Below, piece by piece: positions 29,000 to 36,069 of a DNA stretch of 64,000 nt. The position numbers were made by a program, and so were the translations under genes. Every line of letters starts with the position of its first letter. Position 1 is the stretch's first letter. The stretch spans positions 564,676 to 628,675 of the forward strand of contig JBDUXZ010000005.1 in assembly GCA_039944855.1 (NCBI GenBank), in the 5' to 3' direction. Under the pieces are notes generated by a model that was given only the letters and a program-made list of their open reading frames with translations, did no database searches and had not been told where the DNA came from. The DNA comes from Rhodothermales bacterium. GTDB lineage: Bacteria; Bacteroidota; Rhodothermia; Rhodothermales; JANQRZ01.

Positions 29000-29007
29000 C
29001 TAAGCTA
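29000..29007 (-). promoter_or_regulatory. Candidate internal -7 box before ccmD
   Basis: Minus-strand TAGCTTAG, 22 bases before the ccmD ATG, fits the TAkCTT form seen in front of several genes here. No -33 match, so an internal ccmDE promoter is only a possibility. Confidence 0.3.
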
Positions 29008-29065
29008 CGCAGGAGCAACGGGCTCCAGTGTGGGCAAGGGGGAAATTACGTCCTTCTTCGCCGGC

Positions 29066-29770
29066 TCAGACCGTCTCGTCCAACCGCCGCTCGGCGAGGC
29101 GGACGCGGACACGTTGCGTGTAGATCCACCAGAAGAGCGCGATGAACCCGATCACGGCGGGGTAGAACACCATCCTCATGATCGGCGCGAGGTCGGTCTG
29201 GCTGAAGGCGGGGCTGCCCTCGCCGCCGGGGTGGAGGCTCTCCATCTGGCGCGGGAGGACGTAGAGCAGGAACGGAGCCGTGACGACGGCGAACAGGTTG
29301 TACACCGCCGCGATCCGCCCGCGCTTGCGTGGCTCGTCGATCGAGGAGCGGAGGACGAAATACGCCCCGAGGATCAGCAGCTCGACGGCCGCCATCGACT
29401 GCTTCGGGTCGAAGTTCCACCACTTCCCCGTGCCGACATACCACGTGAACCGCGCCCACACCATCCCCGTCACGAGCCCGAGCACGCCGAAGACGACGGC
29501 CACGAGCGCGGCCTGCTCGGCCCGCACGTCGTAGATCACGCGGTCGTTCGCGAGGAAGCGCGCCGAGTAGTACGCCGAGACGATCATCCCGATCATCATC
29601 ACGAACCACATCGGGACGTGGAAATAGAGGTTCCGCGCCGACTCTTCGAGGATGTTGAGCCGGGGGATCGTGAGGAGGAAGCCGGCGAGGATGACGGCCG
29701 TCATCCACAGCGCGATCACGACGGTGATGACGCGGTGCGTGCGGCCGTACGGGAGGCGGGCAGTGCTCAT
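29066..29770 (-). CDS. ccmC: Cytochrome c assembly protein CcmC/CcsA family
   Basis: 234 residues, six membrane helices. The heme-handling loop reads YVGTGKWWNFDPKQSMAAVE, a form of the tryptophan-rich WWD motif, with conserved His in RNLYFHVPMWF as a candidate axial ligand. Length and the ccmB/D/E neighbours identify CcmC rather than CcsA. It loads heme onto CcmE at the periplasmic face. On the minus strand it follows the small lipoprotein gene by 15 bases and precedes ccmD by 88. Confidence 0.92.
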   Translation of the reverse strand: MSTARLPYGRTHRVITVVIALWMTAVILAGFLLTIPRLNILEESARNLYFHVPMWFVMMIGMIVSAYYSARFLANDRVIYDVRAEQAALVAVVFGVLGLVTGMVWARFTWYVGTGKWWNFDPKQSMAAVELLILGAYFVLRSSIDEPRKRGRIAAVYNLFAVVTAPFLLYVLPRQMESLHPGGEGSPAFSQTDLAPIMRMVFYPAVIGFIALFWWIYTQRVRVRLAERRLDETV

Positions 29771-29785
29771 AGGTAGGGGCGTCGA

Positions 29786-30220
29786 CTATTGCTTGCTCAG
29801 TATAACCGAGATCTCGTCGGTTTCCGCACGGAGGGTTCCGTCGTGGAACGTCCAGACAGCGTCTCGGACAAAAGTATCCGCCTCGTGGTCAAACGTCACC
29901 TCGCCCCCGGAGAGAGCATAGGTGCCGCCGAACAAGAGCCGCACATCACCCTCCCCTTCTTCGTTCAACTCTTCCGGGATGGCGAGCGTCCCCGAGGCCG
30001 TTCCATCTTCGCGCAGCGTGATGTCGAGGCCGCCACCCATAGCTAGCACGTCCACGGCTCGCCCTTCGATCTCCACAGTGAAGAGGGTCGTTTCGTAAGC
30101 ACCGGCGACGTCAGCCAGGGTAGGTTCGTCGTTGGAATCGGAGTCGCAGCCGGTGAGCGAGAGGGCGGCGGCGAGCACGCCGACGAGCAGGAAAGCGGGA
30201 GCAACACGGGGAATACGCAT
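29786..30220 (-). CDS. Small lipoprotein encoded between ccmB and ccmC
   Basis: 144 residues from ATG 30220. Lipobox SLTGC at about 22-26, then DSDSNDEP. The mature domain is a compact beta protein: AGAYETTLFTVEIEG, LAMGGGLDITLREDGTASGT, LFGGTYALSGGEVTFDHE, and WTFHDGTLRAETDEISVIL. The repeated strand-turn-strand layout with LxITLxxDGTxSG resembles lipocalin-like lipoproteins seen in Bacteroidota and Gemmatimonadota, for which no function is known. It is 15 bases before ccmC and 183 after ccmB, so it is probably co-transcribed with at least ccmC. A heme-related role is only suggested by position. The 183-base gap to ccmB holds nothing I recognise. Confidence 0.78.
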   Translation of the reverse strand: MRIPRVAPAFLLVGVLAAALSLTGCDSDSNDEPTLADVAGAYETTLFTVEIEGRAVDVLAMGGGLDITLREDGTASGTLAIPEELNEEGEGDVRLLFGGTYALSGGEVTFDHEADTFVRDAVWTFHDGTLRAETDEISVILSKQ

Positions 30221-30403
30221 GAGGGAAAGAAAGGGGGTTGAGAATGAGCGTTCGGGGAGAGAGACGCGGCTCGGATCGGAAAGGCAACACGCCGTACGGA
30301 AACGGAGGCCGATTGCACACCGTCCGGCAGCGAGGGTTCGGGAGGAGTTGGTGAAGCGCGTGTGATGCGCGAGGCCGAGCGCCATCGTTGAGTTTGACCC
30401 CAG

Positions 30404-31084
30404 TCAATCGTTCCAGACGAAGTCGAAGAGCAGGACCGAGGCGGTGATGACGGCGCCGGCGTAGCCGCCGAGCGTGATGAGGTCGTTGAGCGAAGCGGCC
30501 CACGGGCCGGCGCTCGCGCCGAGGAGGAGCGTCCGCTGCGTGACGCGGATGACGGTGAGCAGGAGCGGGATCAGCAGGGGAAACGCGAGCACGGGGAGGA
30601 GCGGGCCCTGGCTCGACGCCCGCGCGATCAGGGCCGAGAGCAACGTCGTCGCCCCCGCGAGCCCGAGCGCGCCGAGCCCGAGCGTCGCGGCCAGCAGCCC
30701 GGCGGACTCGACCTCCAGCCCGAGCACGATCACGAAGCCGACGGCCGCGAGGACGTTCATCCCCCCGACGAGCAGCACGTTGAAGAGGAGCTTGCCCGCG
30801 TAGACCATGCTCCCGCGCAGGTGGAGTTGTAGCAGCAAGACCGTCCCGCGCTCCTCCTCCGCCACGAACCCGCGCCCGAGCCCGACCGCCGCCGCGAACA
30901 CGATCACGATCCACAGCAGCGCCGACGCCACGCGCTCGCTCACCTGCCCCGTCCCGACCGAGAACGCCACGAGCAGGAGGGATGACGCCACGAAGAGGGC
31001 GAGCGCGTTGACGCCGTAGCGCGTCCGCACCTCCAGCCGGAGGTCTTTCAGGAAAACGGCCCAGGCACCGTGCAGCCAGTCCAT
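30404..31084 (-). CDS. ccmB: Heme exporter membrane protein CcmB
   Basis: 226 residues, six membrane helices. The N-terminus (FLKDLRLEVRTRYGVNALALF) and the loop GLGRGFVAEEERGTVLLLQL are typical CcmB features; SALIARASSQGPLLPVLAFPLLIPLLL near the C-terminus completes the match. CcmB forms an ABC complex with CcmA and CcmC that releases holo-CcmE. No ccmA lies beside it: the next gene upstream is the divergent ADP-ribosylglycohydrolase. Start ATG 31084; no Shine-Dalgarno is visible. Confidence 0.92.
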   Translation of the reverse strand: MDWLHGAWAVFLKDLRLEVRTRYGVNALALFVASSLLLVAFSVGTGQVSERVASALLWIVIVFAAAVGLGRGFVAEEERGTVLLLQLHLRGSMVYAGKLLFNVLLVGGMNVLAAVGFVIVLGLEVESAGLLAATLGLGALGLAGATTLLSALIARASSQGPLLPVLAFPLLIPLLLTVIRVTQRTLLLGASAGPWAASLNDLITLGGYAGAVITASVLLFDFVWND

Positions 31085-31176
31085 GCGGTCGGGAGGAAAA
31101 GAGGGAGGCGTTGGAAGATCGCAGAGGACGGGCAGATTGTCTATCCTTCGGCCGCTCTTCTCCATCCGCCCGCTCT

Positions 31177-32064
31177 ATGCTCGAACCTGACCGCATCCTC
31201 GGCACCCTCCTCGGCACCGCCGTCGGCGACGCCCTCGGCATGCCCATCGACGGGCTCAGCCACCAGAACGTCCGCACGTACTACAAAGGCATCAAAGCCT
31301 ACCGCGCCGACGAGCACCGTCGCGACCTCGGCGCCGGGCAGTGGACCGGACTAACGCAACGCACGTTCGCCCTCGCCCATGCGCTACGCCGATCCGACGG
31401 TAGCGACGCAGCATGCTGCGTCTCTACGCCAGCGAGGAGGCGGTGGCAAGAGTCGAGCGCGCCGACGGCCACAGCGGCCGCATCGGCAGCCCCGCTCGGT
31501 GTATGGTGGGCAGGGAATGGCATGACGAAGGAGGAAGCCTTCGATACGAGCACGACCCTGTTTGCCGGGACGAGCGAGCACCCGGCGGCGCTCGCGGCAG
31601 CGTTCGGGCAGGCCTCTGCTGTCCGCGCGCTACTCACGCACACGCCCGACGATCTCGACGGACCCGCGTTCTTCCGAACCGTCACCGACGCGACGCGGTG
31701 GGCGGAGGATCAACTCGACAGCGGGCACGTCGTCTCCGACCGCCTCCGCCTGCTCGCTGGCCACCTCGACGATTTCCCGCTCGACCTGCAAGACCTCTGC
31801 GCCGGCACCGGCCCGGCGGCCGACGAGGCGTGGCCCTTCGCCGTGGCGATGGTCGCCCGCAACCCGCTTCTGCTCGAAGCGACGCTGTTGCCCGCGATCA
31901 ATGTCGGCGGGGCGGCGAGTGCCATCGGTGCGCTCGTCGGGTCGCTCGTCGGGGCGCTGCACGGGTGGGCGGCGTTCCCGGCGTGGGCGCGCGAAGGACT
32001 CGAAGACGTGGAGCGGTTGGAGGCCGAGGCCCGGGCTTTCGCTGGCGCGTTGTCGTCACGGTAG
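31177..32064 (+). CDS. Degenerate ADP-ribosylglycohydrolase family protein carrying a palindrome insertion
   Basis: 295 residues. The N-terminus (ILGTLLGTAVGDALGMPIDG) and helices such as APLGVWWAGNGMTKEEAFD and EAWPFAVAMVARNP place it in the ADP-ribosyl-GH family. The two metal-binding motifs are changed: the TDDT position reads WTGLTQRT and the GGDTDT position reads VGGAASAIGAL. Without these aspartates it probably does not hydrolyse ADP-ribose; it may bind it. Residues 75-85 (GSDAACCVSTP) are encoded by a 28-bp palindrome at 31400-31427. The stop TAG at 32062-32064 lies inside a second copy of the palindrome, so the C-terminus was probably set by its arrival. Start ATG 31177 precedes the conserved core. 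Divergent from ccmB. Confidence 0.8.
   Translation: MLEPDRILGTLLGTAVGDALGMPIDGLSHQNVRTYYKGIKAYRADEHRRDLGAGQWTGLTQRTFALAHALRRSDGSDAACCVSTPARRRWQESSAPTATAAASAAPLGVWWAGNGMTKEEAFDTSTTLFAGTSEHPAALAAAFGQASAVRALLTHTPDDLDGPAFFRTVTDATRWAEDQLDSGHVVSDRLRLLAGHLDDFPLDLQDLCAGTGPAADEAWPFAVAMVARNPLLLEATLLPAINVGGAASAIGALVGSLVGALHGWAAFPAWAREGLEDVERLEAEARAFAGALSSR
31400..31427. repeat. 28-bp GTAG palindrome (copy 2), inside a coding region
   Basis: GTAGCGACGCAGCA and its partner TGCTGCGTCTCTAC pair over 14 positions with one mismatch. It is read in frame in the ADP-ribosylglycohydrolase gene and adds a CysCys-containing peptide. Confidence 0.85.
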
Positions 32065-32088
32065 AGACGCAACATGTTGCGTCTCTAC
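32061..32088. repeat. 28-bp GTAG palindrome (copy 3), supplies a stop codon
   Basis: GTAGAGACGCAACA followed by its exact reverse complement: a perfect 28-bp palindrome. Bases 2-4 are the TAG stop of the ADP-ribosylglycohydrolase gene. Confidence 0.9.
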
Positions 32089-32140
32089 GGTTGGGCAGGC
32101 GTGGCGATCGAGAGAGCGATGCGTGGATTCCATCGCTGGC

Positions 32141-32169
32141 GTAGAGGCGCCCCGGCGGGGCGTCTCTAC
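32141..32169. repeat. 29-bp GTAG palindrome (copy 4)
   Basis: GTAGAGGCGCCCCG pairs with CGGGGCGTCTCTAC (one G-U pair) around a single central G. It lies between the stops of the ADP-ribosylglycohydrolase (plus) and murB (minus), 52 bases after copy 3, and may serve both as a terminator. Confidence 0.85.
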
Positions 32170-32191
32170 CGTCGGGTTGGCGGTTCGCTGA

Positions 32192-33271
32192 TTACCGCCG
32201 TTCGGCGTCGCGGTGGGCTTCGGGGTGGCCGCCGGGCGGGACGCCGTTTGTGAAGCCGTCCTCGTTCTCCCAGCCCTTGTGTGGCACGTCCGGGAGCGCG
32301 CCGAAGTCGCCGATGAAGCCGATCTCGGGTGAGAGCCGGTAGCCCTGCTCGCGCTCGACGGTTTTCTGCACGTACGCGATGAGGTGGCGCACGTCCGCCG
32401 CCGTCGCGCCGCCCGCGTTGATGAGGATGTTGGCGTGGCGGTGCGTCACCTCCGCCCCACCGAAGCGCGTCCCCTTCAGCCCAGTCCAGTCGATGAGCCG
32501 GCCCGCGCCGACGCCCTCGATCTTCTTGAAAATCGACCCCGCGCTCGGCTCGGTGTCGAGCGGAGGATGGCGCTCGTGCCGCCATGCGAGGTTCGCGGCC
32601 ATGATCTCGCGCATCCGTGTCTCATCACCCGGTTCGAGCTGGAACGTAGCCGAGAGCACGCGATCGGCGCGGTCGTGGAGGATGGAGTAGTCGTAGTCGA
32701 ACTTGAAGTAGTCGTGGTCGACGGTCTTGCGCTCGCCCTCGGCGGAGAGGATCTCGGCGGAGTGGACGACCTCCTCGATGAACATCGTCCGCTCGCGCTC
32801 GGGCGGCGGCGAGAGGAAGTGGAGGTTCTGCCACAGCGCGCCGCCGACGCTCGACGGAATCCCGACGTAGTGCTCCAGCCCCGACAGCCCCGCCGAGACG
32901 GCCTGCTCGATGAGGTCGGGGTAGACAATCGTCCCGCTCTCGGCCCAGACCCGCCCGGTGGCGCGGTCGATGCGGACGTGGTCGGCGCAGTTGCGGATCA
33001 CGAAGCCGCGGAAGCCGAGGTCGCCGACGAGGATGTTGGCGCCGAGCCCGAGGAGGAAGAACGGCATCTCCAGCTCACGGGCGAGGAGGAGCGCGTCGGC
33101 GAGTTCGTCGGCGGTGTGCGCTTCGTAGAAGAAGTCGGCCGGGCCGCCGATCTTGAACGTGGTGTACGGCGCGAGGACTTCGCCGGTGCGGAGGCGGTCG
33201 CCGAAGGCAGCGCGGAGGCGGTCGGCGTGAGCGGCGTAGGGCGAGGCAACGACGGGAGCGGGGAGGGGCAC
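32192..33271 (-). CDS. murB: UDP-N-acetylenolpyruvoylglucosamine reductase
   Basis: 359 residues if started at the GTG at 33271; a TTG at 33370 gives a Pro-rich extension of 33 residues, and neither has a ribosome site. The enzyme reduces UDP-GlcNAc-enolpyruvate to UDP-MurNAc with NADPH in peptidoglycan synthesis. Seen: APYTTFKIGGPADFFYEA, FAD-binding LGLGANILVGDLGFRGFVI, HYVGIPSSVGGALWQN, the catalytic Ser in PSAGSIFKKI and the C-terminal THRHANILINAGGATAADV. The loop after the FAD site carries an insert (about 150-180) with FDYDYS that is typical of type I proteins. Convergent with the preceding gene. Confidence 0.93.
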   Translation of the reverse strand: MPLPAPVVASPYAAHADRLRAAFGDRLRTGEVLAPYTTFKIGGPADFFYEAHTADELADALLLARELEMPFFLLGLGANILVGDLGFRGFVIRNCADHVRIDRATGRVWAESGTIVYPDLIEQAVSAGLSGLEHYVGIPSSVGGALWQNLHFLSPPPERERTMFIEEVVHSAEILSAEGERKTVDHDYFKFDYDYSILHDRADRVLSATFQLEPGDETRMREIMAANLAWRHERHPPLDTEPSAGSIFKKIEGVGAGRLIDWTGLKGTRFGGAEVTHRHANILINAGGATAADVRHLIAYVQKTVEREQGYRLSPEIGFIGDFGALPDVPHKGWENEDGFTNGVPPGGHPEAHRDAERR

Positions 33272-33466
33272 GGGGAGGGCGGTGGGTGAGGGGGCGGGTG
33301 GTACCGATAGGGGGGCGGGCTGTTCTCGGCCGGGCTGCCGAGCCGGGCCGCGTGAGGAGATTACGCACAATCCTCAAACGGCAGCAGGCGGCGGGGATAC
33401 GCTCGCATCTCACAAGGTCGTTACACGTATCCTACGCCCATCCACCCAGTCTGAGCGAGCATTCCT

Positions 33467-34300
33467 ATGGCGAATACGTATCCCAACCTGACCCGCGCCG
33501 CCGGCCGCTTCGGCGTCATCTTCGGCGGCGTCCTGCTGCTGCTCCTCATCGCGGCCGGCTGCATGACGAAGTCGATCGGCGCGGGCGAGCAGGGCGTGAA
33601 GTACAGCTACTTCAGCGGCACCGACCTCGACGACAACTACGGCGAGGGCTTCCACGTCTTCATGCCGTGGGAGCAGATCATCGACTACGACGTCCGCGTC
33701 AACAACGCCGACGAGGAGATCGAAGTCCTCGCCTCGAACGGGCTCACGATCGGGATGGACCTCTCGGTCCGGTACCGGCCCGTCAACGATCAACTGCCCC
33801 AACTCCACACGACGTACGGGCAGGAGTACTACGAGCGCCTCGTGCGGCCTGAACTGCGGAGCGTCGCCCGCGAGGTCGTCGGGCAGTTCACGCCGGAGGA
33901 GCTGTACTCGACGCGGCGGGCCGAGCTGCAGGAGCAAATCGAGGAGCGGCTCTCGGCGGCCGTCGAGCAGGGCTACGTCGAGCTCGAAGCCGTGCTGATC
34001 CGCGACATCGAGTTGCCCGAGCAGATCCGCCGCGCGATTGAGAACAAGCTCGAAGAGCAGCAGCTCGTCGAGCAGGCACGGCTCTCGATCCAGCGCGCCG
34101 AGCAGGAGGCCGAGCGCAAGCGCGTCGAGGCCAGCGGCGACGCGGACCGCGCGCAGATCATCGCGCAGAGCCTGACGCCGGCGTTCCTCCAGTTCCAGGG
34201 CATCCAGGCGACCCGCGAGCTCGCGCAGTCCAACAACTCGAAAGTCGTGATCATCGGAGCCGGCGAAGGCGGGCTGCCCGTCATCCTCGGCGATCAGTAG
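33467..34300 (+). CDS. Prohibitin family (SPFH/Band 7) membrane protein
   Basis: 277 residues. One N-terminal membrane helix (about 16-33, GVIFGGVLLLLLIAAGC) is followed by the SPFH domain (IGAGEQGVKYSYFSGTDLDDNY, YGEGFHVFMPWEQIIDYDVR, DLSVRYRP) and a long coiled coil (about 170-235, rich in EEQQLVEQARLSIQRAEQEAE). The end, QFQGIQATRELAQSNNSKVV, is characteristic of bacterial prohibitins. LIAAGC could pass as a lipobox, but in this family the same segment is a membrane anchor. Known relatives form large rings in the membrane and modulate proteases such as FtsH. One base separates its stop from the next GTG, so the two are probably co-translated. Confidence 0.92.
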   Translation: MANTYPNLTRAAGRFGVIFGGVLLLLLIAAGCMTKSIGAGEQGVKYSYFSGTDLDDNYGEGFHVFMPWEQIIDYDVRVNNADEEIEVLASNGLTIGMDLSVRYRPVNDQLPQLHTTYGQEYYERLVRPELRSVAREVVGQFTPEELYSTRRAELQEQIEERLSAAVEQGYVELEAVLIRDIELPEQIRRAIENKLEEQQLVEQARLSIQRAEQEAERKRVEASGDADRAQIIAQSLTPAFLQFQGIQATRELAQSNNSKVVIIGAGEGGLPVILGDQ

Positions 34301-34301
34301 C

Positions 34302-34640
34302 GTGCCCGCGCCGAGCCCCGACCGGAGCGACTTTTTCCAGCGCGTGTGGGACGTGGTCGCCGAGATCCCGCTCGGCCGGGTGACGACCTACGGCCACATC
34401 GCCGAGCACCTCGGCGCGAAGCGGTCGGCGCGGGTCGTGGGGTGGGCGATGAAGGCGGCGGCGGAGACGCCGCTGCCGTGCCACCGCGTCGTCAACCGGC
34501 GCGGCGCGCTCACCGGCCGTCTCCACTTCGAGACGCCGACGGTGATGGAGGAGCGCCTCCGCAGCGAGGGCGTCGCTTTCACCGACGAGGGCGAGGTCGA
34601 CCTCCGCCTCCACCTTTGGATTCCCGGCGAGGCGTCTTGA
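34302..34640 (+). CDS. MGMT-family alkyltransferase-like protein
   Basis: 112 residues from a GTG, one base after the prohibitin stop. It consists only of the C-terminal DNA-binding domain of O6-methylguanine methyltransferases: FFQRVWDVVAEIPLGRVTTYG, a helix-turn-helix with SARVVGWAMKAA, and the active site PLPCHRVVNRRG. The Cys of PCHRV is present, unlike alkyltransferase-like ATL proteins where it is Trp. Because the N-terminal domain is absent, it may act as a small alkyl-lesion sensor or methyltransferase. Why it is coupled to a prohibitin gene is unknown. Confidence 0.85.
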   Translation: MPAPSPDRSDFFQRVWDVVAEIPLGRVTTYGHIAEHLGAKRSARVVGWAMKAAAETPLPCHRVVNRRGALTGRLHFETPTVMEERLRSEGVAFTDEGEVDLRLHLWIPGEAS

Positions 34641-34647
34641 GCCGAAC

Positions 34648-34675
34648 GTAGAGACGCAACATGTTGCGTCTCCAT
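34648..34675. repeat. 28-bp GTAG palindrome (copy 5)
   Basis: GTAGAGACGCAACA is identical to copy 3; the other arm reads TGTTGCGTCTCCAT, so the CTAC foot has decayed to CCAT. It lies between the convergent MGMT-like gene and aroA and can fold as a terminator for both. Confidence 0.8.
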
Positions 34676-34689
34676 GCATGACATCGGGC

Positions 34690-36069
34690 TCAGTCGGCCG
34701 CGCCGGTGAGCCGGTCGAACTCGTCCCAGAAGGCGGGGAACGAGACGGCCACGCAGTCTGCGTCGCGGATCGTCGCCTCGCCCGTCGCGGTGAGGGCGGC
34801 GACGGCGGCGGCCATCGCGATCCGGTGGTCGCCCTCGCTCTCGACGGTGGCGCCGTGGAGTGGGCGTCCGCCCTCGATGATGAGGCCGTCTTCGAGCTCT
34901 TCGACGTCGGCGCCCATCGCGGTGAGGAAGGCGGCGGTCGCGGCGAGGCGGTCCGTCTCTTTCACGCGGAGCTCGGCCGCATCGCGGATCTCGGTCCGTC
35001 CTTCGGCACACGCCGCCGCGACGGCGAGGATCGGGATCTCGTCAATCAAGTTTGGGATGAGATTGCCGCTGACGGACACGCCGTGGAGCCGGCCGCCATC
35101 GTTCTGCACCGTGAGATCGGCGAGGGGCTCGCGGTGGCGCGTCCGCTCGTTGCTGACGGTAACGGTCGCGCCCATGGCGCGGAGCACATCGAGGAACGCG
35201 CTGCGCGTCGGGTTCAGGCCGACGCTCTTCACCTCGATGTGGCTGTGCGCATTCGTCGCCCCGGCGACGAGGAAGAACGCCGCCGCCGAGAAGTCGCGCG
35301 GGACGATCCACGCGCCCGGCTTCACCACGCGCCCACCCTCGACGGTGACGGTACGCTGCCCGCCGAGTTCGAGCACGTCGAGCCCGAGCATCCGCTCCGT
35401 GTGGTCACGCGAGGGGATGGGCTCGATGACCGTCGTCGTGCCCTCGGCGAGGAGGCCGGCGAGGAGGACGCAGCTCTTCACCTGTGCCGACGCGACGGGC
35501 AACTCGTACTCGATCCCTCGGAGCTGGCGGCCGGCGATGTGGATCGGGGCGTGGCCGTCGGTCAACTCGATGTGAGCGCCCATCTGGCGGAGCGGGTCCG
35601 CGATGCGGGCCATCGGGCGGCCACGGAGCGAGGCGTCGCCGGTGAGGACGGAGTCGAACGGCTGGCCGGCGAGGAGGCCCGCGAGGAGGCGCATCGTCGT
35701 GCCCGAGTTGCCGCAGTCGAGCGGGGCGGTGGGCGGCGTGAAGCGCCCGCCGCGCCCGTGGACGACGAGGCTGTCGGGGCCAAACGTGCACGCGACGCCG
35801 AGTGCCTGGAGGCACGCGAGCGTCGCGTGGGGGTCGGCGGCGTCGGAGAAGCCTACGATCTCAGAATCACCGTCGGCGAGCGCGGCGAGGAGCGCGGCGC
35901 GGTGGGAGACGGATTTGTCAGCCGGTAACAGGACGCGGCTCGCCAGCCCCGTCGCCGGACGGATCGTGCGGCTCGTCGGAGAGGGTGACGGGCTCGAAGT
36001 CGGAGTCGAAGTCCGATTCGAATTCGGAGTCGAACTCGGATTCGAACTCGGCGGCAGGGGTGGGCTCAA
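34690..36069 (-). CDS. aroA: 3-phosphoshikimate 1-carboxyvinyltransferase (EPSP synthase)
   Basis: 459 residues if begun at the TTG at 36069. The enzyme joins shikimate-3-phosphate and PEP in aromatic amino-acid synthesis. Motifs: LLPADKSVSHRAALLA (PADKS in place of the usual PGDKS), CGNSGTTMRLLAGLLAG, TGDASLRGRPMARI, SAQVKSCVLLAGL and AAELRVKETDRLAA. The conserved protein seems to begin only near TIRPATGLASR (about residue 35). The first ~34 residues are a Ser/Pro/Thr-rich shadow of the acidic tail of the upstream kinase gene, with which it overlaps by 152 bases. No ATG or GTG occurs in frame in that stretch, so the true start is unclear (TTG 36069, or a non-standard codon). Confidence 0.9.
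   Translation of the reverse strand: MSPPLPPSSNPSSTPNSNRTSTPTSSPSPSPTSRTIRPATGLASRVLLPADKSVSHRAALLAALADGDSEIVGFSDAADPHATLACLQALGVACTFGPDSLVVHGRGGRFTPPTAPLDCGNSGTTMRLLAGLLAGQPFDSVLTGDASLRGRPMARIADPLRQMGAHIELTDGHAPIHIAGRQLRGIEYELPVASAQVKSCVLLAGLLAEGTTTVIEPIPSRDHTERMLGLDVLELGGQRTVTVEGGRVVKPGAWIVPRDFSAAAFFLVAGATNAHSHIEVKSVGLNPTRSAFLDVLRAMGATVTVSNERTRHREPLADLTVQNDGGRLHGVSVSGNLIPNLIDEIPILAVAAACAEGRTEIRDAAELRVKETDRLAATAAFLTAMGADVEELEDGLIIEGGRPLHGATVESEGDHRIAMAAAVAALTATGEATIRDADCVAVSFPAFWDEFDRLTGAAD

Noticed and set aside
29774-29794. GTAGGGGCGTCGAC beside ccmC as an eighth palindrome copy
   Set aside because: The second arm is not complementary; only a half-match remains.
33467-33570. Prohibitin read as a lipoprotein because of LIAAGC
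   Set aside because: In the prohibitin family this segment is a retained membrane anchor and the Cys is followed by no usual tether.
35992-36050. Regular repeats considered as a CRISPR array
   Set aside because: The unit is 12 bp, has no spacers and is translated as an acidic tail.
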